DNA of 64,000 bases. It comes from JACCZH01 sp963729445 (GTDB taxonomy: Bacteria; Chloroflexota; Chloroflexia; Thermomicrobiales; CFX8). Positions 51,495 through 60,279 of this stretch are shown here, one piece after another (within the stretch, counting starts at the first letter, position 1; the number at the start of each line of letters is the position of its first letter). Under the pieces are notes generated by a model. It made no database searches. It was not told the origin of the DNA and saw only the letters and a program-made list of their open reading frames with translations. Both the position numbers and the translations under genes were made by a program. Location: contig CAVSNU010000005.1 of NCBI GenBank assembly GCA_963729445.1, positions 496,001 through 560,000 on the forward strand, in the 5' to 3' direction.

Positions 51495-52775
51495 GTGCAG
51501 GCCGCCATGGATGCGTCTTCTCAGTCCCGCGTCGCCGCCAACCCGGCTCTCCCCGACCACTGGGAAGAGCAGCTGGAATCTGTCTACGCCATGTCGGTCG
51601 AAATCGCCGGGCTCAGACAAACCGGCGAGGTGATGGACCGGGCACTGGATTACTGCCTGTTGCTGACGGATTCTGCGTTTGGCTTTGTGGGGTTGATCGA
51701 CGATCCCACGCGCATGGACGTTGCCGCAATCAAGGGCTTTGCGCCGGCCAGTCCGACGTTCTATGACAGGTTCCGCTCCATACCCATCCGTCCCAGCGTC
51801 TTCGGCATTGTGATCATCGAAGGCCGCCCACACGTCTCGAATGACGTCAGCGCTGATCCGTACCATATTGGCATGCCGGGAGAGCATCCGCCCGTGGCGA
51901 CCTTTCTGGGAGTGCCGCTGCGGCTGCGCGACGAGACCATCGGCATGATCGGCGTTGCCAACCGGCTGCAGGGGTACGACGCGCACCATGAGCGTTTGCT
52001 GGCGACCTTCGCGAATCAGATTGCCGTCGCCATCGCAAATGCACGCCTGTACGAGCGGCAGCAGGCGATGATTTCCGACCTGCGCCGTCTGCACCACCAG
52101 CTCGACGCCGCCCACCTCGACAGCATGCTGCACGAGGAGCGCACCCGCATCGCCGAAGGGCTGCACGACCGGGTGGCGCAGATCCTGTTCTCCATCGGCA
52201 TCAGCGCCAGCGCTGGCGAGAAATACCTCGACGACCAGGTGCAGATGCGCCAGACCCTGGCCAGTATCCGCGAGCTGGCCAACCGTGGCGCGGAAGAGAT
52301 CCGCCGAACGGTCTACGACCTGTCGGCCGGGGAAGCGCCCGGGAGCGGGCTGGTCAACGATCTACGCGCCCTGATCCGCAGCTTCGACTCGCATGGGCCG
52401 ACGCGGTTCACCCTCTCGATTGATGGCCGGGCGCGACGGCTCAAAGACGACGTCGAGCAGACACTGACCCAGATTGCCGGCGAGGCGCTGCTGAACATTC
52501 AGCGTCACGCCCGCGCCCAGGCGGCAATCGTGAGCTTGCGGTACGAGGCGAAGCGGGTGGACCTGGCGATTCAGGATGACGGAGTCGGTATGCCGCCCCA
52601 TCTGCTGACCGGCTACCGTGCCAATCCGGGCCACTTCGGGTTGAGCATGATGGCGCGCCGGCTGGAGGAGATCGGCGGCAGGTTGCACCTCGACAACAGC
52701 GACGACGGCGGCTTGCTGGTGCTGGCCAGCGTGCCTGTCGCAGGGAGGACGAGCGCAAATGGCGGCGACACGTAG
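51495..52775 (+). CDS. GAF-domain sensor histidine kinase (HisKA_3 type)
   Basis: The soluble kinase of about 426 residues has a GAF domain (residues 25-195; ATFLGVPLRLRDETIGMIGVANR) and a phospho-accepting helix HEERTRIAEGLHDRVAQILFSIGISA. The HATPase domain contains ALLNIQRHARAQ, QDDGVGMPP and FGLSMMARRLEEIGG. The start may be the GTG at 51495 or the ATG at 51507. The stop overlaps the start of the NarL regulator gene by 17 bases, so the pair is translationally coupled. GAF domains of this type can bind haem, cyclic nucleotides or other ligands; none can be specified here. Confidence 0.92.
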   Translation: MQAAMDASSQSRVAANPALPDHWEEQLESVYAMSVEIAGLRQTGEVMDRALDYCLLLTDSAFGFVGLIDDPTRMDVAAIKGFAPASPTFYDRFRSIPIRPSVFGIVIIEGRPHVSNDVSADPYHIGMPGEHPPVATFLGVPLRLRDETIGMIGVANRLQGYDAHHERLLATFANQIAVAIANARLYERQQAMISDLRRLHHQLDAAHLDSMLHEERTRIAEGLHDRVAQILFSIGISASAGEKYLDDQVQMRQTLASIRELANRGAEEIRRTVYDLSAGEAPGSGLVNDLRALIRSFDSHGPTRFTLSIDGRARRLKDDVEQTLTQIAGEALLNIQRHARAQAAIVSLRYEAKRVDLAIQDDGVGMPPHLLTGYRANPGHFGLSMMARRLEEIGGRLHLDNSDDGGLLVLASVPVAGRTSANGGDT

Positions 52776-53409
52776 CGCGATTATCCGGGTAGTGCTCATT
52801 GACGACCACGAGATCGTCCGCAACGGCTTGCGTTTCTCGCTGAGTGGCGAGCCGTCGATTGAGATTGTTGGTGAGGCGGACGACGGGCCGTCCGGCATCA
52901 GCCTGGTCGAGGCAACCCGTCCGGACGTGGTCCTGCTGGATGTGCGCCTTCCGACAATGAGTGGCGTCGACGTGTGCGGCATGATCCTGCAGCGCACGTC
53001 TGATACCCGTGTCGTGATTCTCTCGGCTTTTGGTGACGATGAGCTTGTCTACCAGTGCATCATGGCCGGCGCGCGGGGCTACATCCTGAAGGACATCGTG
53101 GATTTTGACCTGAAACGGACGCTCGTTGCAGTGGTCCATGGTGAGACGGTCATCGACCCGCGCCTGGCGTCGGCGTTCTTTGACCGCATTCGGGGCGGCG
53201 AGAGCTCACCCTCCCACGGCCTGCCGCCGCACCAGTTCTCCGTGTTGCGGCTGATGGCCTCCGGTTTTACCAATCGCGAGATCGCCGATCGGCTCTATCT
53301 CTCCGAAAACACGGTCAAAGGGTATGTCCAGGAGATCTTGCGCCGCCTCGGCGCCCGCAACCGGCTGGACGCCGTCATGATCGCGATCCGCAACGGGTGG
53401 ATCCAGTAG
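52759..53409 (+). CDS. NarL/FixJ-type response regulator
   Basis: The 216-residue regulator has VVLIDDHEIVRNGLRF, phospho-acceptor Asp61 in VVLLDVRLPTMSG, Lys in YILKDIVD and a LuxR helix-turn-helix (about residues 148-212, HQFSVLRLMASGFTNREIADRLYLSENTVKGYVQEI). It begins inside the end of the kinase gene. Since the next genes downstream are the CO dehydrogenase operon (after 640 bases of repeats), a role in cox control is possible but not shown. Confidence 0.93.
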   Translation: MAATRSAIIRVVLIDDHEIVRNGLRFSLSGEPSIEIVGEADDGPSGISLVEATRPDVVLLDVRLPTMSGVDVCGMILQRTSDTRVVILSAFGDDELVYQCIMAGARGYILKDIVDFDLKRTLVAVVHGETVIDPRLASAFFDRIRGGESSPSHGLPPHQFSVLRLMASGFTNREIADRLYLSENTVKGYVQEILRRLGARNRLDAVMIAIRNGWIQ

Positions 53410-53453
53410 TTCGGCGGGTAGGTCTCGGTCCCGCGCTGATCCGCACATGAGAA

Positions 53454-53863
53454 ATGCGTAGCGGCGCAATTCATTGCGCTTCTCCGGCGCTTGAGGGTGC
53501 AAGCAAGGCGCAATGCTGAAAATGTCCCGACTAATCCGCTATTCGAGAGGGGCACCACCCTTGCGTACGGGCGCAATTCATTGCGCCCTCCCCGACGGCG
53601 GGGCGGTCGGCAGGGCGCAATGAATTGCGCCGCTACGAAAAGATGAGTGGCTTGCAACTATCGGACGAACCAGGAACCCCTCACTATTGCGCCTTTCCTG
53701 GGCCCTGTCGGGGGAGCGGGAGGCGCGAACGTCTGCGTAGGGGCGACGCGCCGAGTCGTCCGTGACGCTGCGTGGATCAACTCGGACACTTCCATCATTC
53801 GCGCCTTGCCTGGACGTCCGGGCGCCGGAGAAGGCGCAATAAATTGCGCCGCTACGCAGAACA
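53454..53863. repeat. Cluster of GGCGCAAT..ATTGCGCC palindromic elements
   Basis: The 640-base gap before the cox operon contains at least three copies related to the element at 25308-25384. One is a partial copy from about 53454 (GCGTAGCGGCGCAATTCATTGCGC). One is a nearly complete copy at 53564-53637 (left CGTACGGGCGCAATTCATTG, right CAATGAATTGCGCCGCTACG). A right-arm copy ends near 53862 (GGCGCAATAAATTGCGCCGC). The centre GTCCGGGCGCCGGAGAAGG also matches. No gene is present. Confidence 0.8.
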
Positions 53864-54047
53864 GGCAGGCACTGGGTGGCCCGCGCGCCGTACGAACATG
53901 TCTGAATGGAGGGGTCTGGCCGCCATTTGGAGGGTTTCTCAGCACTACCCTCTACGGCTTTAGCCGCGGGCGCTCTTCCTATACAGTGCCATTACAGGTG
54001 AGATCCCTCTATGGAAAGTCCAACCAGCAGAAAGGGTAGGAGCGCCG

Positions 54048-54920
54048 ATGATACCCGGATCGTTCCAGTACCATCTGGCAGGCAGCCTGCCGGAGGCGTT
54101 GTATCTGCTTGAGCAGCACGGCGAGGACGCCAAGATCCTGGCCGGCGGGCAGAGCCTGATCCCACTCATGCGCTTTCGACTCGCCCAACCCGAGCACATC
54201 ATCGACATCAACCGTGTGCCCGGTCTCTCCGAGATCAGCGAGGCGGACGGTTGGTTGCGCATTGGTGCTTTGACCCGCGAATCGGCCGTGGAGAGGTCCG
54301 CTGTCGTGCGGGAGCGGTACCCCTTGCTGGCTGAAACTGCCGACGTCGTGGCCGATCCGCTGGTGCGTAACCTGGCCACGCTCGGTGGGAATCTGGCACA
54401 TGCCGACCCGGCGAATGACCACCCGGCGACGATGCTGGCCTATCGCGCCGTCATCCTCGTCACCGGTCCACAGGGCGAGCGTGAGATCCCGATTGACGAC
54501 TTCTTCGTGGACGCCTTTCTGCCGGCGCTTGGGCCCGGCGAGATTTTGACCGAGATCCGTATCCCCTCGCCTGCTCTACGCTCCGGCGGAGCGTACGAGA
54601 AGTTCGAGCGCAAGGTTGGCGACTATGCGATCGCCGCGGCTGCCGCGCAGATCAGTCTTAACCCGGACGGCACAGTCGCTGAGGCCGGCATTGCGACAAC
54701 CAACGTGGCCTTTGTCCCGGCGCGGGCGACCCATGCTGAGGACGCCCTGCGAGGTCACGCTCCCACTGAAGAGCTGCTGGGCGCCGCCGCGGACCGGGCC
54801 GCAGAGGCAGCCAAGCCAAACGCCGATCTGCGCGGCTCGGCCGATTACAAACGCTCGATGGCGCGTACGGTCACGCTACGCGCTCTGCGCCGTGCAGTTG
54901 AACGCGCCCAATCGGCATAA
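54048..54920 (+). CDS. coxM: Aerobic CO dehydrogenase medium subunit (FAD-binding)
   Basis: The 290-residue FAD-binding subunit of the xanthine oxidase family has AGGQSLIPLMRFRLAQPEHIIDI (first FAD loop) and RNLATLGGNLAHADPANDHPA (second FAD loop), then a C-terminal CO-dehydrogenase flavoprotein domain. It takes electrons from the Fe-S subunit to the quinone pool. It is the first gene of a coxM-coxS-coxL operon. The ATG is preceded by AGAAAGG at a suitable distance. In the holoenzyme it forms an (LMS)2 complex at the cytoplasmic side of the membrane. Confidence 0.93.
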   Translation: MIPGSFQYHLAGSLPEALYLLEQHGEDAKILAGGQSLIPLMRFRLAQPEHIIDINRVPGLSEISEADGWLRIGALTRESAVERSAVVRERYPLLAETADVVADPLVRNLATLGGNLAHADPANDHPATMLAYRAVILVTGPQGEREIPIDDFFVDAFLPALGPGEILTEIRIPSPALRSGGAYEKFERKVGDYAIAAAAAQISLNPDGTVAEAGIATTNVAFVPARATHAEDALRGHAPTEELLGAAADRAAEAAKPNADLRGSADYKRSMARTVTLRALRRAVERAQSA

Positions 54921-54992
54921 CACATCACCCCTGGCCGGGAGCAAGCCCCTTCCCGGCCAAGCGAGTCACAGTCGTGTCAGGAGGAGATCCTT

Positions 54993-55517
54993 ATGGCGAA
55001 ACAACCCGTGACCGTCACCGTAAACGGAACAAAGCGTTCGGCCGAGGTCGAGCCCAGGACCTTGCTGGTGCACTTCCTCCGCGAGCACCTTGGCTTGACC
55101 GGCACGCACATCGGGTGCGACACAACGAGCTGTGGGGCCTGTACCGTCCACTGGAACGGCCGGCCGGTGAAGTCCTGCACCGTCTTCGCCGTGCAGGCTG
55201 ACGGTGACGAGCTCATGACCGTTGAAGGGCTGGAGCAAGGCGGCAAGTTACACGCGATTCAGGAAGGGTTCTGGGAGGAGCACGGTCTGCAGTGCGGCTT
55301 TTGCACGCCGGGCATGATGATGACCTCGGTCGCCCTGCTGAATGAGAATCCCAACCCCAGTGAGCTGGAGATTCGCCAGGCGATTTCCGGCAACCTCTGC
55401 CGCTGTACCGGCTACACCAACATTATCCGTTCGATCCAGAGTGCCGCGAACAAGATCAACCAGAGCCAGGATACTACCCCCGCCCCGGTTGCTGTGCCGG
55501 CAGATGGAGGAGCGTAA
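54993..55517 (+). CDS. coxS: Aerobic CO dehydrogenase small subunit (2Fe-2S)
   Basis: The 174-residue iron-sulfur subunit has an N-terminal plant-ferredoxin-type cluster bound by Cys42, Cys47, Cys50 and Cys62 (GCDTTSCGAC ... SC). A C-terminal helical cluster is bound by Cys101, Cys104, Cys136 and Cys138 (QCGFCTPGMM; NLCRCTGY). All eight ligands are present. The Shine-Dalgarno is CAGGAGG before the ATG at 54993, and the coxL gene begins 3 bases after its stop. Confidence 0.95.
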   Translation: MAKQPVTVTVNGTKRSAEVEPRTLLVHFLREHLGLTGTHIGCDTTSCGACTVHWNGRPVKSCTVFAVQADGDELMTVEGLEQGGKLHAIQEGFWEEHGLQCGFCTPGMMMTSVALLNENPNPSELEIRQAISGNLCRCTGYTNIIRSIQSAANKINQSQDTTPAPVAVPADGGA

Positions 55518-55520
55518 CAG

Positions 55521-57866
55521 ATGAGTGCAACACCAGTTCGTGGCATGGGTCACCGGGTCAAGCGCAAGGAAGATCCGCGATTTGTGCGCGGCAAGGGCAA
55601 CTACGTTGACGACGTGAAGCTGCCCGGCATGCTCTCGATGGCAATCGTGCGCAGCCCCTATGCCCACGCCCGCATCAAGAGCATCGACGCATCGCGCGCG
55701 CTGGCGATGGAGGGCGTGGTGGCGGTCATCACCGGGAAGGATCTTGAAGCGGCCGGTCTGGCCTGGATGCCGACGCTGATGAGCGACACCCAGATGGTCT
55801 TGCCGACCGACCGGGTCGTCTACTTCGCTCAGGAAGTTGCCGCGGTCATTGCCGAAGACCGCTATATCGCCGCTGACGCAGTCTATGAGGTGGATGTCGA
55901 GTACGAGCCGCTGGAAGCGGTGGTTGACCCGTTCAAGGCGCTTGAGCCAGAGTCGCCGCTCGTCCGCCCAGACAAAGAAACCGGCACGAACCACATCTGG
56001 CACTGGGAGGCCGGCGACAAGGACGCAACCGACAGGGTCTTTGACGAGGCGGAGGTGATCGTCAAAGAGAAGATGTACATTCCGCGCATCCACGTTGCTT
56101 CAATCGAGACCTGCGGCTGTGTCGCCAGCTGGGACACAGCCAACGAGAAGCTCACGATCTGGATGACCAGCCAGGCGCCGCACGCCCACCGTACGGTGTT
56201 TTCGCTGGTAAGCGGCATTCCCGAGCACAAGATCCGGATTATCTCCCCGGATATCGGCGGCGGCTTCGGCGGCAAGGTGCCGGTATATCCCGGTTATGTC
56301 ATCGCGACTGTCGCGGCGCTGACGACCGGCCGGCCGGTCAAGTGGATCGAGGATCGCTCGGAGAATCTGCAGGCGGACTCGTTCGCCCGCGACTATCATA
56401 TTGAGGCAGAGCTCGCCGCCAGTAAGGACGGCACGATGCGTGCCTTGCGGGTCAAGACCCTGGCCGATCATGGCTCGGCTGACGCGGCGGCGAACCCGTC
56501 GAAGTTCCCGGCCGGCCTGTACAGCATCGGTACCGGCTCCTATACGTTCGAACACGCGCATTTTGGCGTTGACGGTGTTTACACGAACAAGGCTCCCGGG
56601 GGTGTCGCTTACCGCTGCTCCTTCCGGGTGACCGAGGCCGTACACATGATCGAGCGCATGGTCGATGTGCTGGCCGACGAGATTGGTGCGGACCCGGCGG
56701 CGCTGAGAATGCAGAACTTCATCCAGCCCGAGCAGTTCCCCTACAAATCACCGACGGGCTGGGAGTACGACAGCGGGAACTATCCCGCCGCCCTCCAGAA
56801 AGTGCTCGATCGCATCGACTACCAGGGCCTCTTGCAGGAGCAGGCTGAGAAGCGCGAACGCGGCGAGCTGATGGGTATCGGCTTCAGCACCTTCACCGAG
56901 ATCGTTGGCGCCGGGCCGTCCGACACCTTCGACATCCTCGGGATCAAGATGTTCGACAGCGCCGAGATTCGAGTGCACCCCACCGGCTCGGCCATTGTCC
57001 GGATCGGCGTTCAGACGCAGGGACAGGGGCACGAGACGACCTTCGCCCAGATCGTCGCCGAGGAGTTAGGACTGCCGGTTGAGATGATCACCGTTGAGCA
57101 CGGTGACACCGATACGGCGCCTTACGGGCTGGGTACTTACGCCAGCCGCAGCACACCGACTGCCGGTGCCGCGACGGCGATGGCCGCCCGCAAGATCCGC
57201 GAGAAAGGCAGGCAGATCGCGGCGCATCTGCTTGAGTGTGAGCCGGCGGACCTGGAGTGGGAAGATTACGCCTTCCGGGTAAAGGGAGCGCCGGAGCGCA
57301 GCAAGACGATGCAGGAGGTCGCCTTCGCGGCCTACACCAACTACCCCAAGACGCTTGAGGCCGGACTGGAGGCGGTGAACTACTACGATCCGCCCAACCT
57401 GACCTTCCCGTTCGGCGCCTACGTGTGCGTGGTCGATATCGACCGGGGAACCGGGAACGTCAAAGTCCGGCAGTTTGTGGCGCTTGACGACTGCGGCACG
57501 ATCATCAATCCGATGATCGTGGAAGGTCAGATCCATGGCGGGTTGACGATGGGCCTGGCGCCGTCGCTCTTCGAAGAGATCCTCTATGACGAGCATGGCA
57601 GCATGCTGAACGGCACGCTGATGGATTACCTGGTGCCGACGTCCATGGAGACACCCATCTGGGAGCTTGATAACACGGTCACGCCGTCGCCGCATCACCC
57701 GTTTGGTGCGAAGGGTGTGGGCGAGAGCCCGACCGTCGGCGCGCCGCCGGCCATCGCCAACGCCGTCGTCGACGCCCTGAGCCACCTCGGTGTACGACAC
57801 ATCGACATTCCCATGACGCCGGACAAGGTCTACGCGATCCTGCAGGAGAAAGGGATGGCGCAGTAG
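55521..57866 (+). CDS. coxL: Aerobic CO dehydrogenase large subunit, form I (Mo-Cu)
   Basis: This 781-residue molybdopterin subunit has the form I active-site loop AYRCSFR at residues 363-369; Cys366 corresponds to the Cys that holds copper in the Mo-S-Cu centre of Oligotropha CO dehydrogenase. Long stretches match the known enzyme closely, e.g. HKIRIISPDIGGGFGGKVPV, NFIQPEQFPYKSP and PYGLGTYASRSTPTAGAATA. GAKGVGESP carries the Glu next to molybdenum. It oxidises CO to CO2. The form I signature distinguishes it from form II (AYRGAGR) relatives of uncertain function. GGAGGAG precedes the ATG. Confidence 0.95.
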   Translation: MSATPVRGMGHRVKRKEDPRFVRGKGNYVDDVKLPGMLSMAIVRSPYAHARIKSIDASRALAMEGVVAVITGKDLEAAGLAWMPTLMSDTQMVLPTDRVVYFAQEVAAVIAEDRYIAADAVYEVDVEYEPLEAVVDPFKALEPESPLVRPDKETGTNHIWHWEAGDKDATDRVFDEAEVIVKEKMYIPRIHVASIETCGCVASWDTANEKLTIWMTSQAPHAHRTVFSLVSGIPEHKIRIISPDIGGGFGGKVPVYPGYVIATVAALTTGRPVKWIEDRSENLQADSFARDYHIEAELAASKDGTMRALRVKTLADHGSADAAANPSKFPAGLYSIGTGSYTFEHAHFGVDGVYTNKAPGGVAYRCSFRVTEAVHMIERMVDVLADEIGADPAALRMQNFIQPEQFPYKSPTGWEYDSGNYPAALQKVLDRIDYQGLLQEQAEKRERGELMGIGFSTFTEIVGAGPSDTFDILGIKMFDSAEIRVHPTGSAIVRIGVQTQGQGHETTFAQIVAEELGLPVEMITVEHGDTDTAPYGLGTYASRSTPTAGAATAMAARKIREKGRQIAAHLLECEPADLEWEDYAFRVKGAPERSKTMQEVAFAAYTNYPKTLEAGLEAVNYYDPPNLTFPFGAYVCVVDIDRGTGNVKVRQFVALDDCGTIINPMIVEGQIHGGLTMGLAPSLFEEILYDEHGSMLNGTLMDYLVPTSMETPIWELDNTVTPSPHHPFGAKGVGESPTVGAPPAIANAVVDALSHLGVRHIDIPMTPDKVYAILQEKGMAQ

Positions 57867-57910
57867 AAGGATCGACGTTGCCAGACAATCGCCAGCTCTC
57901 ATTTCGAGGC

Positions 57911-57960
57911 GGGTGCCCTCTGGGCGCGGAAGGTACGGATCCTGCAACCAGAGGGTACCC
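57911..57960 (+). promoter_or_regulatory. Long hairpin between coxL and the XdhC-like gene
   Basis: GGGTGCCCTCTGG (57911-57923) pairs with CCAGAGGGTACCC (57948-57960), 13 pairs including one G-T wobble, around a 24-base loop. It sits 45 bases after the coxL stop. It could attenuate transcription into the maturation gene or stabilise the coxMSL message; there is no T run to make it a standard terminator. Confidence 0.5.
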
Positions 57961-58056
57961 GGTCGGGATGATTGACCAACCCCATGCTGGTCCTCGTCAG
58001 CCGGGTGAGAGATGAAGCGTTCGTGTGAACCTTGCGCGACCACAGGAGACCTAATC

Positions 58057-59022
58057 ATGTCCACGTCCGCAGACAACCTCCTCAGCATCCTGAACCGCGC
58101 CGCCGAGCTCGAACAGGCTGGCAAGCCGTTCGCCCTGGCAACCGTGACGGTAAGCCAGCGTCCGACCTCAGCCCGGATTGGCTCGAAAGCCATTGTCACC
58201 GCCGACGGCTCGATCTTCGGTTGGGTTGGTGGTGCCTGCTCCCAACCGAGTGTCGTTCGTCACGCGCTGGAAACGCTGGAGTCTGGTCAGGCGCGCGTGA
58301 TCCGGCTCAGCCCGGAAGCGAGCGGTGTGGTGCGGGACGGCGTTGTGGAGATGGCGATGACCTGTCACAGCGGAGGAACGCTGGAGATCTTTATCGAGCC
58401 ATTCCTGCCGGAGCCGTACCTGATCGCCGTCGGCGATAGTCCTGTGAGCGCGGCGGTGCTGGAGCTTGGCAAGCCTCTGGGGTTCCGAACGGTTGCGATG
58501 GCGGCCGGATCGTCGGAAGCTGATGAGGTGTACCCGGAGTTTGCCTTCGAGCGCATATCGTCAGACCGTGTCTCGTTCGTCGTCGTTGCGACGATGGGCG
58601 CCGATGACGAGACAGTGCTGCTCTCGGCGCTCGCCCTTGAGCCGGCCTACCTGGCCCTGGTTGGTAGCCGCCGTCGCTTTGAAGCCGTCGCCGGCTATCT
58701 GCGCTCCCGGGGCGTGAGCGATGAAAGACTCAGGTCGATCTACTCACCAGCTGGCCTCGACATCCGGGCCGAATCGCCGGCCGAGATTGCCCTGAGTATT
58801 CTCGCCCAGATCATCCCCATCCGCCGTGCGGCTGGTTACCGGCTACCGGTCGCTGCTGACGCGCCGCCCTCGACCGTCGTTATCGATCCCGTCTGTGGCA
58901 TGGAAGTCGATCTCGCCACCGCGAAGTTCACGCTGGTTGTGGAGGGCGAAACCCTCGGTTTCTGCTGCCCCGCCTGCCTGCGGAAGTACGAGCGCGAGCA
59001 GGGACAAGCCCAGCGAACCTAG
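58057..59022 (+). CDS. XdhC/CoxF-like molybdenum cofactor maturation protein fused to a YHS metal-binding domain
   Basis: The XdhC core (residues 1-265) includes PFALATVTVSQRPTSARIGSKAIVTADG, the conserved GWVGGACSQP Cys motif and the Rossmann part (PYLIAVGDSPVSAAVLEL; LALVGSRRR). Such proteins insert or sulfurate the Mo cofactor of CO and xanthine dehydrogenases. The last 45 residues form a YHS domain (VIDPVCGMEVD ... LGFCCPACLRKYERE) with four Cys suited to copper or other soft metals. The ATG at 58057 has AGGAG upstream. It follows coxL by 190 bases, so it is probably part of the cox transcript. Its stop overlaps the stop of the convergent DUF2332 gene. Confidence 0.88.
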   Translation: MSTSADNLLSILNRAAELEQAGKPFALATVTVSQRPTSARIGSKAIVTADGSIFGWVGGACSQPSVVRHALETLESGQARVIRLSPEASGVVRDGVVEMAMTCHSGGTLEIFIEPFLPEPYLIAVGDSPVSAAVLELGKPLGFRTVAMAAGSSEADEVYPEFAFERISSDRVSFVVVATMGADDETVLLSALALEPAYLALVGSRRRFEAVAGYLRSRGVSDERLRSIYSPAGLDIRAESPAEIALSILAQIIPIRRAAGYRLPVAADAPPSTVVIDPVCGMEVDLATAKFTLVVEGETLGFCCPACLRKYEREQGQAQRT

Positions 59023-60068
59023 CCCGGTTGTAACCATTCAATCCACTCACCATGCGACTGGTAGTAGGCCAACTGATCTTGTCGGATCTTCTGCCCGTCC
59101 TCGAAGATCGATAGTGTGAGATGTGGGTAGGTATCGCCGGCAACGATTTCGAGCGCAATACGATAGAGCCTGCGTCCGACCGACCCGTGCATGAGTACCT
59201 CTTCAAACCGCTGCCTGGCATCTTCAGAGAACTGATTGAGGGTGTGGCAGTGAAAAACGCACGGGATGGATTCAGCCCTGATTCCAGAGAGGACATGCGG
59301 TAGCACCTCCACAGCATCCCCGGCGCAAAGGTGTGGAGGGTCTTCAACGGCGATCGTCATGGCTTGACCCAGGCGCTGGGCTCGTTCTGGCTGATCGCCC
59401 CAGACAAGCGCGCGTAACCAGAGGGCTTCATCCGGGTCGCGCACATCGACCGGATGCAGATCGATACCGATGCGCTCGGCTATTGGCGGTAGCTCGGCGG
59501 AAAGTGGTGGGCGGAGATCCCCTCTCACCGAACACTCGATCTGGACCGGACTGTCTCTGGATCCATACCGTCCGCCTGGTTCGTAGTCGTAGCCATATTT
59601 GTCGAGCGACAGAAGCAAGCCTGCGCTGGTTCCAACCTCGACGAGCGCAAGCGGGTTGGTGCCTTCCCGCTGGTGAATGAGGGTGAATACCGGCAGCAGT
59701 ATCGCGGCGCGTCTGACCTCATTCGTCTGTACCCGCCGCGCGATCATCAGGTTACGAATCTGGTCCGCATGTTCAAGACAAAAGGCCCGGAAGGTGCTGA
59801 ACAGCTTGGTGGTATCTGTTGCCGTGCCGTGGAGCGTCGGATAGTACGCCGTTAGCGGATGCTCGACACCCTTCAGCATGAGATAGTGGACGGCGGCCAG
59901 CAAGAGGTTCGGCTTGGGCGTGTGGTCTCCATGCGCGGCCAGACGGAGCAGATCGCTGTCGCGCGAGGTTTCAAGGGCCAGCTGTTGATAGAGCGGCGAC
60001 GATTGACACTCCTGCCACGCGAACTGTTCAAAACGCTGGCTCAGAGTCTCCAGCTCCAGCATCGACAC
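59019..60068 (-). CDS. DUF2332 family protein
   Basis: The 349-residue protein is of the DUF2332 type: FAWQECQSSPLYQQLA at the start, TNEVRRAAILLPVFTLIHQ, then LALVEVGTSAGLLLSLDKYGYDY and FHCHTLNQFSEDARQRF. The VEVGTSAGLLL segment resembles a SAM-binding Gly loop, so a methyltransferase-like fold is possible but unproven. No function is known for the family. The stop codons of this gene and the XdhC-like gene share the sequence CTAG on opposite strands. Confidence 0.85.
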   Translation of the reverse strand: MSMLELETLSQRFEQFAWQECQSSPLYQQLALETSRDSDLLRLAAHGDHTPKPNLLLAAVHYLMLKGVEHPLTAYYPTLHGTATDTTKLFSTFRAFCLEHADQIRNLMIARRVQTNEVRRAAILLPVFTLIHQREGTNPLALVEVGTSAGLLLSLDKYGYDYEPGGRYGSRDSPVQIECSVRGDLRPPLSAELPPIAERIGIDLHPVDVRDPDEALWLRALVWGDQPERAQRLGQAMTIAVEDPPHLCAGDAVEVLPHVLSGIRAESIPCVFHCHTLNQFSEDARQRFEEVLMHGSVGRRLYRIALEIVAGDTYPHLTLSIFEDGQKIRQDQLAYYQSHGEWIEWLQPG

Positions 60069-60279
60069 TTTCCTCTCAGCAGTCGGCTCTCCGCCAAATC
60101 AGCAATGCTGGCAGCGTACCTCAATGCGCCGATCCTCGAAAGTGGAGCGGATAGCAATCCGTAGCTCAATGAGGTTCGTCAAGCGGGAAACAGCGATTGA
60201 GATTGTAGTAGGCTCTCTCCTGTTCTTTAGGTCTAACGGGATCGCCAACCGGCGAACCAGAGCGTATTGGAGCCGCGCG

